This document shows positions 7,984-17,597 of a DNA stretch of 42,967 nt, piece after piece; position 1 is the stretch's first letter; each line of letters begins with the position of its first letter. The stretch is taken from contig NZ_AYGX02000116.1 in assembly GCF_000498955.2 (NCBI RefSeq), positions 1-42,967 on the forward strand. The letters run 5' to 3'. Under the pieces are notes generated by a model that saw only the letters and a program-made list of their open reading frames with translations, was not told the origin of the DNA and ran no database searches. The translations under genes were made by a program, and so were the position numbers. Origin of the DNA: Lactiplantibacillus fabifermentans DSM 21115 (lineage in GTDB: Bacteria; Bacillota; Bacilli; Lactobacillales; Lactobacillaceae).

Positions 7984-9284
7984 ACATCCCCGGCCGCATC
8001 AATCACGTGCAGTTGCGCATCATTAATCGGCATGGCCGTTTGCTGAGCCAAAGTAAACGGACTTACAGTTAAGTAAATCGTCCAATTACTGCCGACCGTC
8101 CGCTGATCAGTCACTTGTAATTGACCAGTATTGTTACCATCAAATGTGTTGTTTGCCGACACTGTTTGATTATCGGTTCCTAACGTGACGCCTTGTGCTA
8201 AGGCCGCCAAATTGGTCTGACCAAAGTTAAAGTTTGGCGTGCTATTGAGCGTTAGATCACCGCCCTTTTTGACCGTCAATAAAGCGGCATTCGTCGTAAC
8301 ACTTTGCGTATTGCCGTTGCCGGTGTAGCTCAGCTTAGCAAAATAGGAAGTGTTGTCATCATCGGCATTGGTTGGCATTTTGATCGTATAACTATCGGCA
8401 GTCGTATTCAGAGCAGTCACACTACCATCCTTAACACGATACCAATTCGTTACAGTCATCGCACTCGGCACCTCAGCCAATGTAAACGTGGCGGGCGTAC
8501 CTTCAACAACCGTCACATCTTGTAACGCCCCAATGGTCAGCGTCGTCGTGCTACTCTGACCATTGACTGACCCAGTAATCGTTACAGTTCCATGATCGTC
8601 AGCTTTACCATCAGTAGTGCTCGCGGCTGACGTGGCAGTCACATTGCCATAAGCGTCAACCGTAGCCAAACTCGGATTACTACTAGTCCAAGTCACCGCA
8701 TCGGTCGCATCACTAGGGGTAACATCAGCATGGACCGTCGTAGTTTCACCATTATTCAACGTAGACTGGTCAGCCGTTACTTTCAAACCGGTAGCCGCGA
8801 CTCGTTGCGGTTGTACTGTCACGGTCGCAATTTGTGACCAATAATCACTGTAAAATAGCAGCCCCGTATACCGGTATTGCACTTGGAACTTTAATTGCGT
8901 GGGGGTCGAGACGCTTGGTGCCGTAAAGGAATACACGTTGCTGGCCGTCGTATTGCCACTCGTTTGCACGATGCTATACGTCTTACCACCATCAGTTGAT
9001 TCCCACCAAACATATCGACGGGCCACGGTTCCTAAGCTAGCGGCCGTTTCAATCGCACTCCGAGTGGCGTTAGCCGATAAGTTAACTGTTTGGCCACTCA
9101 CCACATTGGTGTCAATGGGTTGCTGCGTGAAGCCACCAGCAATATTGACGCCTAGGATGGAACTAGGGGCCGAACTCGGCGTTTGGGGTGCGCTGCTGGC
9201 AGCTTGACCACCAACTGCGCCGGCCCATCCGCCAATCAATAAGCTCACACTTAAAATTAACCACCATCGAATTCGTCGCCACAT
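7905..9284 (-). CDS. WxL-type cell surface protein with Ig-like domains, frameshifted at the C-terminus
   Basis: A secreted surface protein, 459 residues as read. A signal peptide (about 1-28, hydrophobic WWLILSVSLLIGG) is followed by Ig-like modules, one a BIG2-type domain (VTADQSTLNNGETTTVHADV and on), then a WxL domain starting near LTLNSTPNFNFG with the first motif WTIYLTVSPF. The reading frame then runs into a spurious end (MRQYRYLRRQDLRVSVLI), and the true tail lies in another frame down to 7807. WxL domains bind peptidoglycan non-covalently, and the second WxL motif is needed for the full fold, so the product may not be held at the wall. The ATG at 9284 lies 9 nt after AGGAG; GTG codons at 9287 and 9290 are alternatives. 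Last gene of the WxL operon. Confidence 0.8.
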   Translation of the reverse strand: MWRRIRWWLILSVSLLIGGWAGAVGGQAASSAPQTPSSAPSSILGVNIAGGFTQQPIDTNVVSGQTVNLSANATRSAIETAASLGTVARRYVWWESTDGGKTYSIVQTSGNTTASNVYSFTAPSVSTPTQLKFQVQYRYTGLLFYSDYWSQIATVTVQPQRVAATGLKVTADQSTLNNGETTTVHADVTPSDATDAVTWTSSNPSLATVDAYGNVTATSAASTTDGKADDHGTVTITGSVNGQSSTTTLTIGALQDVTVVEGTPATFTLAEVPSAMTVTNWYRVKDGSVTALNTTADSYTIKMPTNADDDNTSYFAKLSYTGNGNTQSVTTNAALLTVKKGGDLTLNSTPNFNFGQTNLAALAQGVTLGTDNQTVSANNTFDGNNTGQLQVTDQRTVGSNWTIYLTVSPFTLAQQTAMPINDAQLHVIDAAGDVNQTVLPLMRQYRYLRRQDLRVSVLI

Positions 9285-9290
9285 CACCAC

Positions 9291-10328
9291 TCACTCCTGA
9301 CGTGTCCGTCGACGACCGAGCCAGTACGCACCACCACTAATTGCAATAACCAAGATGGCCGCTAAACTGCCCCACAGCCACCAATTGGTTCCCGCATGAT
9401 GTTTGGGAAGCTGCTGATTATGCTGTTGCGCTTTGGGGGCAGTCAACGTAAATTGTCGGGTAAAGTGCCAATGACGTTGACCACTCGTCAGCTGCATCTT
9501 GAGGGTATATCGACCGGCCGACAAATTGTGATCACCTAAACTGATACCATAATTAAACCAACTATTGGGGGCAACCGAACCAGATTTTAAAGTCTGCGTA
9601 GTGACCGTTTTGCCGGTTGCTTGCGCCATGACTTGAGATTTGATCTGTAAGTCTCCAAATAAGATTGGCGCCAGATTACGAATTTTTGCATGCACGGCAG
9701 GCAGGCCGTTATTAGTCGTAACCGTTACGTTTGTTAATTGCAAGTTCACGGGAATTGGCGTTTTAGGATCACACCATAGTGCCACCGCCGTGGACTCGGC
9801 GTAACGATTTTCCATCTTAAAGGTTTGTTTGCCGTTGGTTGACTTACTAATTTTTTGTAGATCAGTGACAAATAAGGCCCCTAACACTTCCCCTTTAAAG
9901 CCATTCTTGGGAATCGTCGTCTTAAACGTAATCGTCTTACCTTGTTTAGCCGCTAATGAAATGGTGACCGCGGGCGACGTCATTTTGGTAAAAGTCGTGG
10001 TTGCGGAGGGATCACTACGATCAGACGGCACATATTCAGCACTACCGACATCCGCCGTCGTCGCATTCACTGGACTTATTTTGAGGGTCCGCGGCGTCGT
10101 ACTGGGATTACTGACGGCAATTTTTAAGATTTGGGTGCTCCCGGGGGTTACTTTTAAATTAAAGTAACTATCCTTACTGCTAAGTTGGTTTTTAGGAAGT
10201 AGCTGCGTCACAATGAAATTGGCCACTGGTGGTTGTGCAGCTGCTGAAATAACTCGCGGCGCGCGCAATAGTCCTATGACAAATAAACTTAGGCCTAAAA
10301 ATAACCATGACCAAATTTTCTTTTTCAT
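9291..10328 (-). CDS. WxL-interacting surface protein (DUF916 and DUF3324)
   Basis: A 345-residue membrane-anchored protein. It has a signal peptide (about 1-30), a DUF916 region (about 35-155, with FNLKVTPGSTQILKIAVSNP), a DUF3324 region (about 165-300), a single membrane helix (about 312-335, WWLWGSLAAILVIAISGGAY) and a basic tail GRRRTRQE. In Enterococcus and lactobacilli such proteins bind both peptidoglycan and WxL proteins and form surface complexes. The stop codon overlaps the ribosome-binding site of the next gene (AGGAGTGA), which points to coupled translation. Start ATG follows AGGGGG by 7 nt. Confidence 0.88.
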   Translation of the reverse strand: MKKKIWSWLFLGLSLFVIGLLRAPRVISAAAQPPVANFIVTQLLPKNQLSSKDSYFNLKVTPGSTQILKIAVSNPSTTPRTLKISPVNATTADVGSAEYVPSDRSDPSATTTFTKMTSPAVTISLAAKQGKTITFKTTIPKNGFKGEVLGALFVTDLQKISKSTNGKQTFKMENRYAESTAVALWCDPKTPIPVNLQLTNVTVTTNNGLPAVHAKIRNLAPILFGDLQIKSQVMAQATGKTVTTQTLKSGSVAPNSWFNYGISLGDHNLSAGRYTLKMQLTSGQRHWHFTRQFTLTAPKAQQHNQQLPKHHAGTNWWLWGSLAAILVIAISGGAYWLGRRRTRQE

Positions 10329-10380
10329 CGTTAAGCCCCCTCAGACTATCAACCAACATTAACTAAAGTTTTCCAATTGA

Positions 10381-11112
10381 CTAAGGTGTGGTCGTGCTGG
10401 CTGGTGCCGCAGTTGGCGCATTTTGTAATGCCCAATATAACGTGGCCGAATACGTGCCAGCACTAATTAAAGGTTGCTTAGCAACTGCTAACGAACTTGC
10501 TTCCGTTGTGCTAGCAGTATTTTGACCTTCACCAGTATTAGCCGCTGCCGCCCATAACGTTTGCGGGTTAGTAATCCAGCCGCTAGTCACTGTTGATTGT
10601 GGAATATTCAAAGCGACTGGCGCACTTGTAGATGCGTTATCAGTTGTCGGCTTACTCGTCACTAAATTCAACGTGGCACTCGAGACCGTACTCGATCCAG
10701 AACTAAATGGACCCATCCCAACTGTCAACGTCCAGCCAGCATGACTCCCCCGATAATCATTGACAGTCAACGTCCCATTGCCGTCACCATCATAAGTCGT
10801 CGCCCCAGTCACGGTACTACTACTTGAAAGTGGTAATGTCGTTGCCGCTGTGGCGATATCTTTGACGTTAGTATTACTTAACGCAATATTTGGCACCGAG
10901 TTTAAAGTTAAGCTCCCTGGGGCAACGACAAATTGGGCCGTAGTTTGGGCTTCGGCGGTGCTCGTACTATCAGCGGCATAACCATCTGTGACATTCGTTA
11001 AATTACTAGTTGCGGTCCCCGGACCAGCCGCCGCCACTGCTAACGGAAACAAGGCTAACGCGGCAACTGCAACGCCACTTGCAAGACCACTTTTTAAATT
11101 CAATGTACGCAT
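10381..11112 (-). CDS. WxL domain cell surface protein
   Basis: A secreted protein of 243 residues: signal peptide (about 1-28, ending VAAAGPG), a short spacer, then one WxL domain that fills the rest. The first motif is WTLTVGMGPF and the second lies in YWALQNAP; both are intact. The composition is rich in Thr, Ser and Ala. WxL domains attach non-covalently to peptidoglycan, here probably together with the DUF916/DUF3324 protein encoded 52 bp downstream. First gene of the three-gene operon; the ATG has GGAGGAGT upstream. I saw no convincing promoter, although TTGCCA near 11175-11180 could serve as a -35 element. Confidence 0.87.
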   Translation of the reverse strand: MRTLNLKSGLASGVAVAALALFPLAVAAAGPGTATSNLTNVTDGYAADSTSTAEAQTTAQFVVAPGSLTLNSVPNIALSNTNVKDIATAATTLPLSSSSTVTGATTYDGDGNGTLTVNDYRGSHAGWTLTVGMGPFSSGSSTVSSATLNLVTSKPTTDNASTSAPVALNIPQSTVTSGWITNPQTLWAAAANTGEGQNTASTTEASSLAVAKQPLISAGTYSATLYWALQNAPTAAPASTTTP

Positions 11113-11307
11113 GATTCACTCCTCCATTTCTCAAAACCTGCTTACATTGTGACTCATTATTTAATGCCTAACTCTTGGCAATTTATTTTTTCGTGAAGAC
11201 ATAATCACCATCCCTTACTCTCTGACACCGTCCAAAGCTTAGCATGCTTTGCTAGTAACCGTTTACTCAAACTTTTCATTAATTAGCTTTCCGAACCGAA
11301 CCAAATA

Positions 11308-11543
11308 ACCGTAGTCTAACTAACGACTACGGTACTAACCCCACCTGCACGACGACTGTCATTACTGCTGACCTCCAGCTACCCTAAGAGACGACCAAGG
11401 AGCCGCCACAATTTTTGTTGTGACGGCTCCTTGGTCGTGTTGTGCAACTAATAGGTGTCATTAAGCAATACCAGTTAAAGTGAGATTGTTCCTAATCGAG
11501 TGGCCTTTTTGGCTAGAACCTGGCCGCTTTTTAGATTAGCAAC
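11308..11543. repeat. three successive hairpins between ktrA and the WxL operon
   Basis: The 478-bp gap 11113-11590 has no gene but three foldbacks: ACCGTAGTC/GACTACGGT (11308-11316, 11325-11333); a perfect 15-bp stem with arms at 11391-11405 and 11424-11438; and GTTCCTAATC/GATTAGCAAC (11488-11497, 11534-11543) enclosing GTGGCC/GGCCGC. None has a clear U tract on either strand. One may stop transcription of ktrBA, but a standard intrinsic terminator is not seen. Confidence 0.65.
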
Positions 11544-11590
11544 CCCATCCGAAGCCCACAACTGCAGATTGATAACCATTCAATGACCAA

Positions 11591-12253
11591 CTATTTTTTG
11601 AGCGCTTCATCTAATTTTTCAACGCCCTTAATGGGACCGACGACAGTGACGACATCGTGTAGCGCCAACATATCGGTCGGTTTTGGTGACACATTAATAT
11701 CATGTGCGTGTTTGATGGCAATTACCGTGAGGCCAAAACGCTGCCGCAAGTCCAAATCAATCAAATTTTGATTGATGAACGTCGGATCAGTCACTTCAAT
11801 CGCGGCTAACGTATACTCATCACTCAAATCAATAAAGTTTAAAATGTGATTCGATAATAATTTTCGGACGATACTATGACCCATATCACGTTCCGGAAAG
11901 ACGACTTGATCGGCCCCGACTCGTTCGAGCACCCGACCTTGATCACTCGTTTCCGCTTTGGCAATCACTTTTTTGGCCCCCTGTTCCTTGGACAACATGG
12001 TCGTTAAAATACTAGCTTCCATGTTATTGCCAATGCCAATGATCACGTAATCAAAACTATCAATATTTAAATCTCGCAAGACATTTTCGTCCCGAGTATC
12101 CGCAATCAATGTCTGGGTGGCCACATCCATTAGTTCGTTGACGGGTTCTTCTTTAATGTCAACCACTAAGACATCTTGGTGTGACGCAACTAAGGTCCGT
12201 ACCACACTTTCACCGAACCGACCGAGGCCAAACACCGCAAAACTCTTTTTCAT
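11591..12253 (-). CDS. ktrA: potassium uptake regulatory subunit, TrkA/KtrA family
   Basis: The cytosolic, nucleotide-binding subunit that gates a Ktr-type potassium channel. 220 residues with an RCK_N Rossmann fold at the start (FGLGRFGESVVRTL, then an acidic strand end in VVDIKEEP) and an RCK_C domain over roughly the last 80 residues. In this family ATP/ADP binds RCK_N, and in Firmicutes RCK_C may bind cyclic di-AMP (family knowledge, not visible here). It follows ktrB by 12 bp, so both subunits come from one mRNA. The ATG has AGGAG 9 nt upstream. Confidence 0.92.
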   Translation of the reverse strand: MKKSFAVFGLGRFGESVVRTLVASHQDVLVVDIKEEPVNELMDVATQTLIADTRDENVLRDLNIDSFDYVIIGIGNNMEASILTTMLSKEQGAKKVIAKAETSDQGRVLERVGADQVVFPERDMGHSIVRKLLSNHILNFIDLSDEYTLAAIEVTDPTFINQNLIDLDLRQRFGLTVIAIKHAHDINVSPKPTDMLALHDVVTVVGPIKGVEKLDEALKK

Positions 12254-12265
12254 TTTGGGTAACTC

Positions 12266-13618
12266 CTAACCAATTAAAATGTTTTCTTCTGGATAGCGAA
12301 TCAAGTTCACTTTTGTTTGCCGTTTTGATAATGAGTATAACGACGTGAAAATTCCGACTCGGCCGATAAACATCAATAACATAATGACGATTTTTCCAAT
12401 GACCGTTAAATGTGGCGTTAACCCTAGGCTCAAGCCAACCGTCCCAAAAGCCGATAAAACCTCAAAAACCACGTATTCCAACCCAAAACCTTTTGGAATC
12501 GCCTCGGTTTGTGTCAAAATCAAAGTTGCGACCGTAATGACAATGCTGGCCAAAAAGACGAGTAACAAAGCTTTACTGATATTTGATTGGCTAAACCGAC
12601 GATGGCTGAATTCGACATCTTGGCGACCACGCAACTGCGCAATACTTTGAAACATCAGTACCCCGAAAGTCGTCGTTTTAATCCCACCAGCCGTTGACCC
12701 GGGCGTCCCACCGACAAACATTAAAATCATAATAATCAGCAAACTCCCGGCATGCAGCTGTTCAGTCGGGATCGTCACTAACCCGGCCGTTCGTGGCGTT
12801 ACACTCAAGAACAAACTATTCACAGTGCGGTTGAACAATGACGTCCCTTTTGGCAACCACTGCAAGTTGCGTTCCGTTACTAGTAACACGAAAAAGCCGA
12901 TAATAAATAAACTAATCGTCGTCAGCAACGTTAACTTGGAGTTCAACGTCAACCGATGTCGTTCATGGAACAACAATAAATCCCGCCAAACTAAGAAGCC
13001 TAAGCCCCCAGCCACGATTAGGACCATCGTCACGATCAACACGTAGTTATCACTGCGAAAGCTCCGTAAACTGTCGCCAAACACATCAAATCCGGCGTTA
13101 CAAAACGACATGACTGCCTGATATAGCGAAACGTATAATCCGCGTTGCCAGCCGAACCGGGGCACAAAGTCCACTGCCAATAAGGCTAACCCCCCGGCTT
13201 GAAATAAGACGGATAGACCAATGACGTACCGCATCACACTTTTAGTATCATTTAAATTTTCTAAATTCAAAGATTCCTTGACCATTAATTGAGTCGACAA
13301 CCCCATATTGCGGCGCATAATATTTGATAACAGCACTGCAAAAGTCATATACCCTAACGCGCCCACTTCGGACAACGCTAAAATAACCACCTGGCCAAAG
13401 GTTGACCAATGTTCAGCCGTATTCACAACCGTTAATCCGGTAATACAAGTTGCCGAAGCCGCAGTAAAGACAACGTCAATCAAAGCGGTTGGTTGACCAT
13501 TATTCGCCGCGGCGGGCATACCTAGTAAAAACGTTCCAATGACGATCAGCACTAAAAAGCCGGCCACCATTTTTTTCGACAAGGTATCTAAAAATTTAAT
13601 TTGTCGTAATCTCTGCAT
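12266..13618 (-). CDS. ktrB: potassium transporter membrane subunit, KtrB/TrkH family
   Basis: The ion-conducting subunit, 450 residues, with about eight to ten membrane helices arranged as four M1-P-M2 repeats. Pore-loop remnants are visible: TCITGLTVV, NAGFDVFGD, TPRTAGL and FGTVGLSLG, each with the conserved Gly of the selectivity filter. KtrB proteins move K+ with Na+ and are important at high osmolarity. It starts at an ATG after GGGAGCTT and stands directly upstream of ktrA. The leader between it and the mnmA terminator is under 100 bp, too short for a ydaO-type riboswitch. Confidence 0.92.
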   Translation of the reverse strand: MQRLRQIKFLDTLSKKMVAGFLVLIVIGTFLLGMPAAANNGQPTALIDVVFTAASATCITGLTVVNTAEHWSTFGQVVILALSEVGALGYMTFAVLLSNIMRRNMGLSTQLMVKESLNLENLNDTKSVMRYVIGLSVLFQAGGLALLAVDFVPRFGWQRGLYVSLYQAVMSFCNAGFDVFGDSLRSFRSDNYVLIVTMVLIVAGGLGFLVWRDLLLFHERHRLTLNSKLTLLTTISLFIIGFFVLLVTERNLQWLPKGTSLFNRTVNSLFLSVTPRTAGLVTIPTEQLHAGSLLIIMILMFVGGTPGSTAGGIKTTTFGVLMFQSIAQLRGRQDVEFSHRRFSQSNISKALLLVFLASIVITVATLILTQTEAIPKGFGLEYVVFEVLSAFGTVGLSLGLTPHLTVIGKIVIMLLMFIGRVGIFTSLYSLSKRQTKVNLIRYPEENILIG

Positions 13619-13715
13619 AAGCTCCCGTTCCTAAATCCAATATTCTTTCTTTAGCTTAAGCAACCCCTAGCGGAAAAGCAAGGTTGAATTAATAAAAAAA
13701 CTATGGCTAGCCATT

Positions 13716-13753
13716 AAAAAAAGCACGAGTTAATCTGCTTGATTAACTCGTGC
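13716..13753 (-). terminator. mnmA terminator
   Basis: On the minus strand a perfect 13-bp stem (arms at 13723-13735 and 13741-13753) with a 5-nt loop is followed by seven T. A 12-bp palindrome ATGGCTAGCCAT (13703-13714) followed by another T run stands just beyond and may act as a second stop. Confidence 0.92.
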
Positions 13754-13807
13754 CATTGAATTGTTTAATTATTGCTTACACGCTGGACTAATTAGTCGTC
13801 TAGCAAA

Positions 13808-14938
<1,131 letters not shown>

Positions 14939-15005
14939 TCACCATCATTTCCAAAAGATTCTGGAGAATCCACGATTTGAAGGTCGTACAAATCCAGTAC
15001 TTTCC

Positions 15006-15033
15006 ATTATAACAAAGAAAACGCCGGCTGCAA
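15006..15033 (-). promoter_or_regulatory. mnmA promoter, overlapping a terminator
   Basis: On the minus strand TTGCAG (15028-15033) and a consensus TATAAT (15006-15011) are 16 nt apart. The -35 hexamer lies inside the loop and stem of the upstream operon's terminator. The leader to the ATG is about 67 nt. Confidence 0.65.
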
Positions 15034-15044
15034 GCCAGGCGTTC
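15016..15044 (-). terminator. terminator of the nudF-to-DUF1831 operon
   Basis: On the minus strand a GC-rich stem pairs AACGCC with GGCGTT (15020-15025, 15038-15043) and GGCT with AGCC inside, with one bulged base, followed by TTTTCTTT. It lies 23 bp past the DUF1831 stop. Confidence 0.75.
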
Positions 15045-15066
15045 CGTATTACTACCCCACGTAAAA

Positions 15067-15408
15067 TTAAACCTCGGTCAAGACTTCCCGTTCAATGAAA
15101 TTAGCCAAGATAAACCGCAATTGTTCCACGGCTTCTGGATGGGCATCGTTCTTAAAAATGTCCGCACGTTGCATGCCATTCCCCGTGACTGTCGTCATTT
15201 TGTAACCCGTTAAATCGGCGTTAACCGTCACTTTCAATTTGAAGGCAGCTTGATATGGACTAGTCGGGTCTAACGAACGTTCAAAACTAAACGCCCCCGA
15301 CTTCCCCTTCACAAATCCTAAATCCATCAAAGTATACTTCTTAACATTGTCACTTAAGGCGTACGTTTTCGTATCGCCGGCTAATTGTACTGTCGCGGTA
15401 AATGCCAT
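15067..15408 (-). CDS. DUF1831 protein, partner gene of the cysteine desulfurase
   Basis: A soluble protein of 113 residues with no signal peptide. It fits the DUF1831 family of lactobacilli, whose members are found next to nifS and mnmA as here. I see no catalytic motif. A role in sulfur transfer is an inference from position alone. It follows nifS by 21 bp, with AAGGAGG 9 nt before its ATG. Confidence 0.75.
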   Translation of the reverse strand: MAFTATVQLAGDTKTYALSDNVKKYTLMDLGFVKGKSGAFSFERSLDPTSPYQAAFKLKVTVNADLTGYKMTTVTGNGMQRADIFKNDAHPEAVEQLRFILANFIEREVLTEV

Positions 15409-15429
15409 GCTGCCGCGCCTCCTTTTAAA

Positions 15430-16581
15430 TTACTTTTTTAATAATCGGTTGACCGTCTTAGTTAATACCGCCACGAATTGGTCTAAATCGGCCTTCGTCG
15501 TGTAACGGCCAAAGCTCAACCGAATTGATTCGCTAATTCGTGGTGAATCTTCGCCAAACATCGCGATTAACACATGTGAGGGTTCCAAACTCCCCGCCGT
15601 ACATGCGGAACCACCGGAAACCGCCACGCCACCTAAATCCAAATTCGTTTGCATCGTATAAGTGGAGATGCCTTTGATCCACAAGTTCAACACATGTTGT
15701 AGATTATCAGTGCCCAACGAACCGTTGACTTCAAAATCCACGCCGTTAGCCGTTAATTGGTCAACAACATATTGTTTGAATTCATGATACTTCGCTTGGC
15801 GATGTGCCTTTTCAGCAGTGGTTAATTCACTAACTGCCGTGGCAAAACCCGCAATGGCCGGCACGTTTTCCGTCCCTGCCCGGCGTTTGTCCTCTTGTTC
15901 GCCACCCTTAACAAAGCTTGGGAAATTAACCCCATTACGCTTATATAAGAAGCCAATGAACTTGGGGCCATTAATTTTATGAGCCGATGTGGACAACAGG
16001 TCAATGTGGTCCCGTTCGACATCAATATCCAGTAACCCATACGCTTGGACGGCATCGGTATGAAGCCAAGCTTGATGGTCTTTTAAGATTTCACCAATTT
16101 CGTGAATCGGCATGCGGGAACCGACTTCATTATTCCCCATCATGACCGATACTAAGATAGTATCTGGCCGTAAAGCCGCTTTAAAATCAGCGAGACTAAT
16201 ATCCCCATGTTCATCGACGGGTAAATAAGTGACTTCGAAGCCTTGTTTCTCCAAAGCAGCTAACGGCTTCAAAATTGCTTGGTGTTCAACTGCCGTCGTA
16301 ATAATATGTTTGCCAAGTGATTGACGGGCCAGCGCGGTTTGCATGATGGCGGTATTATCGCCTTCCGTCCCACCACTAGTAAACACAATATCATCGTCAT
16401 GCGCATTAATACTTTGGGCAATCACGTGCCGACTATCATCTAATACTTCACGGGCCGCCCGCCCAAACGCATGGGTGCTCGACGCATTGCCAAACGTATT
16501 GGTCATCTTGTCCATCATTTCGTTGACCACCGACTCCGCCATCGGAGTAGTCGCCGCATTATCAAGGTACACTTGCTTCAT
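15430..16581 (-). CDS. nifS: cysteine desulfurase
   Basis: A PLP enzyme that takes sulfur from L-cysteine as an enzyme-bound persulfide. 383 residues; the PLP lysine is Lys202 in TSAHKINGPK and the persulfide cysteine is Cys327 in SGGSACTAG. The short loop after SAC marks it as a NifS/IscS-like group I enzyme. The nearby mnmA suggests that tRNA thiolation is a main outlet. No ThiI gene is present in the window. The ATG at 16581 begins the conserved MKQVYLDNAATT. Confidence 0.92.
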   Translation of the reverse strand: MKQVYLDNAATTPMAESVVNEMMDKMTNTFGNASSTHAFGRAAREVLDDSRHVIAQSINAHDDDIVFTSGGTEGDNTAIMQTALARQSLGKHIITTAVEHQAILKPLAALEKQGFEVTYLPVDEHGDISLADFKAALRPDTILVSVMMGNNEVGSRMPIHEIGEILKDHQAWLHTDAVQAYGLLDIDVERDHIDLLSTSAHKINGPKFIGFLYKRNGVNFPSFVKGGEQEDKRRAGTENVPAIAGFATAVSELTTAEKAHRQAKYHEFKQYVVDQLTANGVDFEVNGSLGTDNLQHVLNLWIKGISTYTMQTNLDLGGVAVSGGSACTAGSLEPSHVLIAMFGEDSPRISESIRLSFGRYTTKADLDQFVAVLTKTVNRLLKK

Positions 16582-16612
16582 AATCTAAATTCTTCCTTCT
16601 AAATCAATTATA

Positions 16613-17308
16613 TTACTTATTTTGAGCAGCAAATAACGCTAATAACATTGCCGCCGACTTCTTACCGGCTTCTAAAATGAATTCATCAAAGGTCACGCCG
16701 GCATCTTCATCACCAACATCAGACATCGCCCGAATAACCACGTATGGCGTGTTGAATTGATGACAAGCTTGACCAATTGCGGCCCCTTCCATTTCACTAG
16801 ACATCGCATCTGGGAAATGCGTCAAAATTTGCTTAATTTGCGCTTGGCTGGCAATGAATTGATCGCCAGACACAATCAAACCAGTTTTGGCATTTAAGCC
16901 CGTCGCTTCTGCGGCCGCAATAATTTGTTTGACCCAATTAGCATCCGTTTCATAATACAATGGTTGTTGTGGCAATTGCCCATATTCATAGTCAAAAGCC
17001 GTGGCATCAACATCATGGTAAGCCGTCTTAGTGGCCACGACCACATCACCGACTGATAACCCTTCGCCGATTCCGCCAGCGGAACCAGAATTGATGACCA
17101 CATCAACATCAAAATTCGTAATCATCAAGGCCGTCGTCATACCAGCTTGGACTTTACCAATTCCGGATTGTACTAAAACGACTGCTTGACCATCAATTGT
17201 CCCATCGTAAAAAGTAATATCCTTAATTGGATGCACTTGTTCACCTTGTAAGGCGTCCCGCAACGTTTTAAGTTCTTCTTCCATGGCACAAATAATTCCA
17301 AATTTCAT
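16613..17308 (-). CDS. mtnN: 5'-methylthioadenosine/S-adenosylhomocysteine nucleosidase
   Basis: Cleaves adenine from S-adenosylhomocysteine and methylthioadenosine, feeding the activated methyl cycle upstream of LuxS. 231 residues. Family motifs are the general acid Glu near position 12 (AMEEELKTL), GSAGGIGEGLSVGDVVV, SSEMEGAA with the ribose-binding Glu, and the catalytic Asp in RAMSDVGDE. I chose the ATG at 17308: AGGA lies 7 nt upstream, whereas the ATG at 17314 follows AGGAT with no spacer. Fourth from the end of an operon running from nudF to DUF1831. Confidence 0.92.
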   Translation of the reverse strand: MKFGIICAMEEELKTLRDALQGEQVHPIKDITFYDGTIDGQAVVLVQSGIGKVQAGMTTALMITNFDVDVVINSGSAGGIGEGLSVGDVVVATKTAYHDVDATAFDYEYGQLPQQPLYYETDANWVKQIIAAAEATGLNAKTGLIVSGDQFIASQAQIKQILTHFPDAMSSEMEGAAIGQACHQFNTPYVVIRAMSDVGDEDAGVTFDEFILEAGKKSAAMLLALFAAQNK

Positions 17309-17326
17309 TAACATATCCTACTTTCC

Positions 17327-17593
17327 TTAAGGGGTAAAAAACAAGATTAAAAAGACGACCACAATTGCTAAGACGAGGCCTAAAATAACCCAATTGAGCT
17401 TGCGCGCCAACCGCTTCGTTTTAACTTCTTCAATTGCGCGGTTATTTTCGGCGGCATATGCCCGGCGTGACGCTGAACCACTAGCATCCTCAGTGTCATC
17501 AACCGGTTGGTCATCCATTGGTTCCGCTTCGGGTTCCGGTTGCGTCTGTTGTTGCCGATACTGCTGGCGGGTCATGCGATCTTCATCAGCCAT
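17327..17593 (-). CDS. small membrane protein with acidic N-terminus
   Basis: An 88-residue protein of unknown function. The first 55 residues are hydrophilic, rich in Gln, Glu, Asp and Pro. A basic stretch (KTKRLARKLN) then leads into one membrane helix (about 67-86, WVILGLVLAIVVVFLILFF). The charge pattern suggests a cytosolic N-terminus and a tail anchor. It stands 4 bp after the NUDIX gene, whose last codons carry its AGGAG site, and just before mtnN. Lactobacilli often keep a small protein of this form here; no function can be inferred. Confidence 0.75.
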   Translation of the reverse strand: MADEDRMTRQQYRQQQTQPEPEAEPMDDQPVDDTEDASGSASRRAYAAENNRAIEEVKTKRLARKLNWVILGLVLAIVVVFLILFFTP

Positions 17594-17597
17594 TTAC

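Noticed and set aside
13703-13714. Palindrome ATGGCTAGCCAT as an operator
   Set aside because: It lies downstream of the mnmA terminator with a T run after it, so a minor backup terminator is the simpler reading.
13619-13715. Possible cyclic di-AMP (ydaO) riboswitch in front of ktrB
   Set aside because: The gap is under 100 bp and partly taken by terminator sequence, too short for this riboswitch, and no conserved core was seen.
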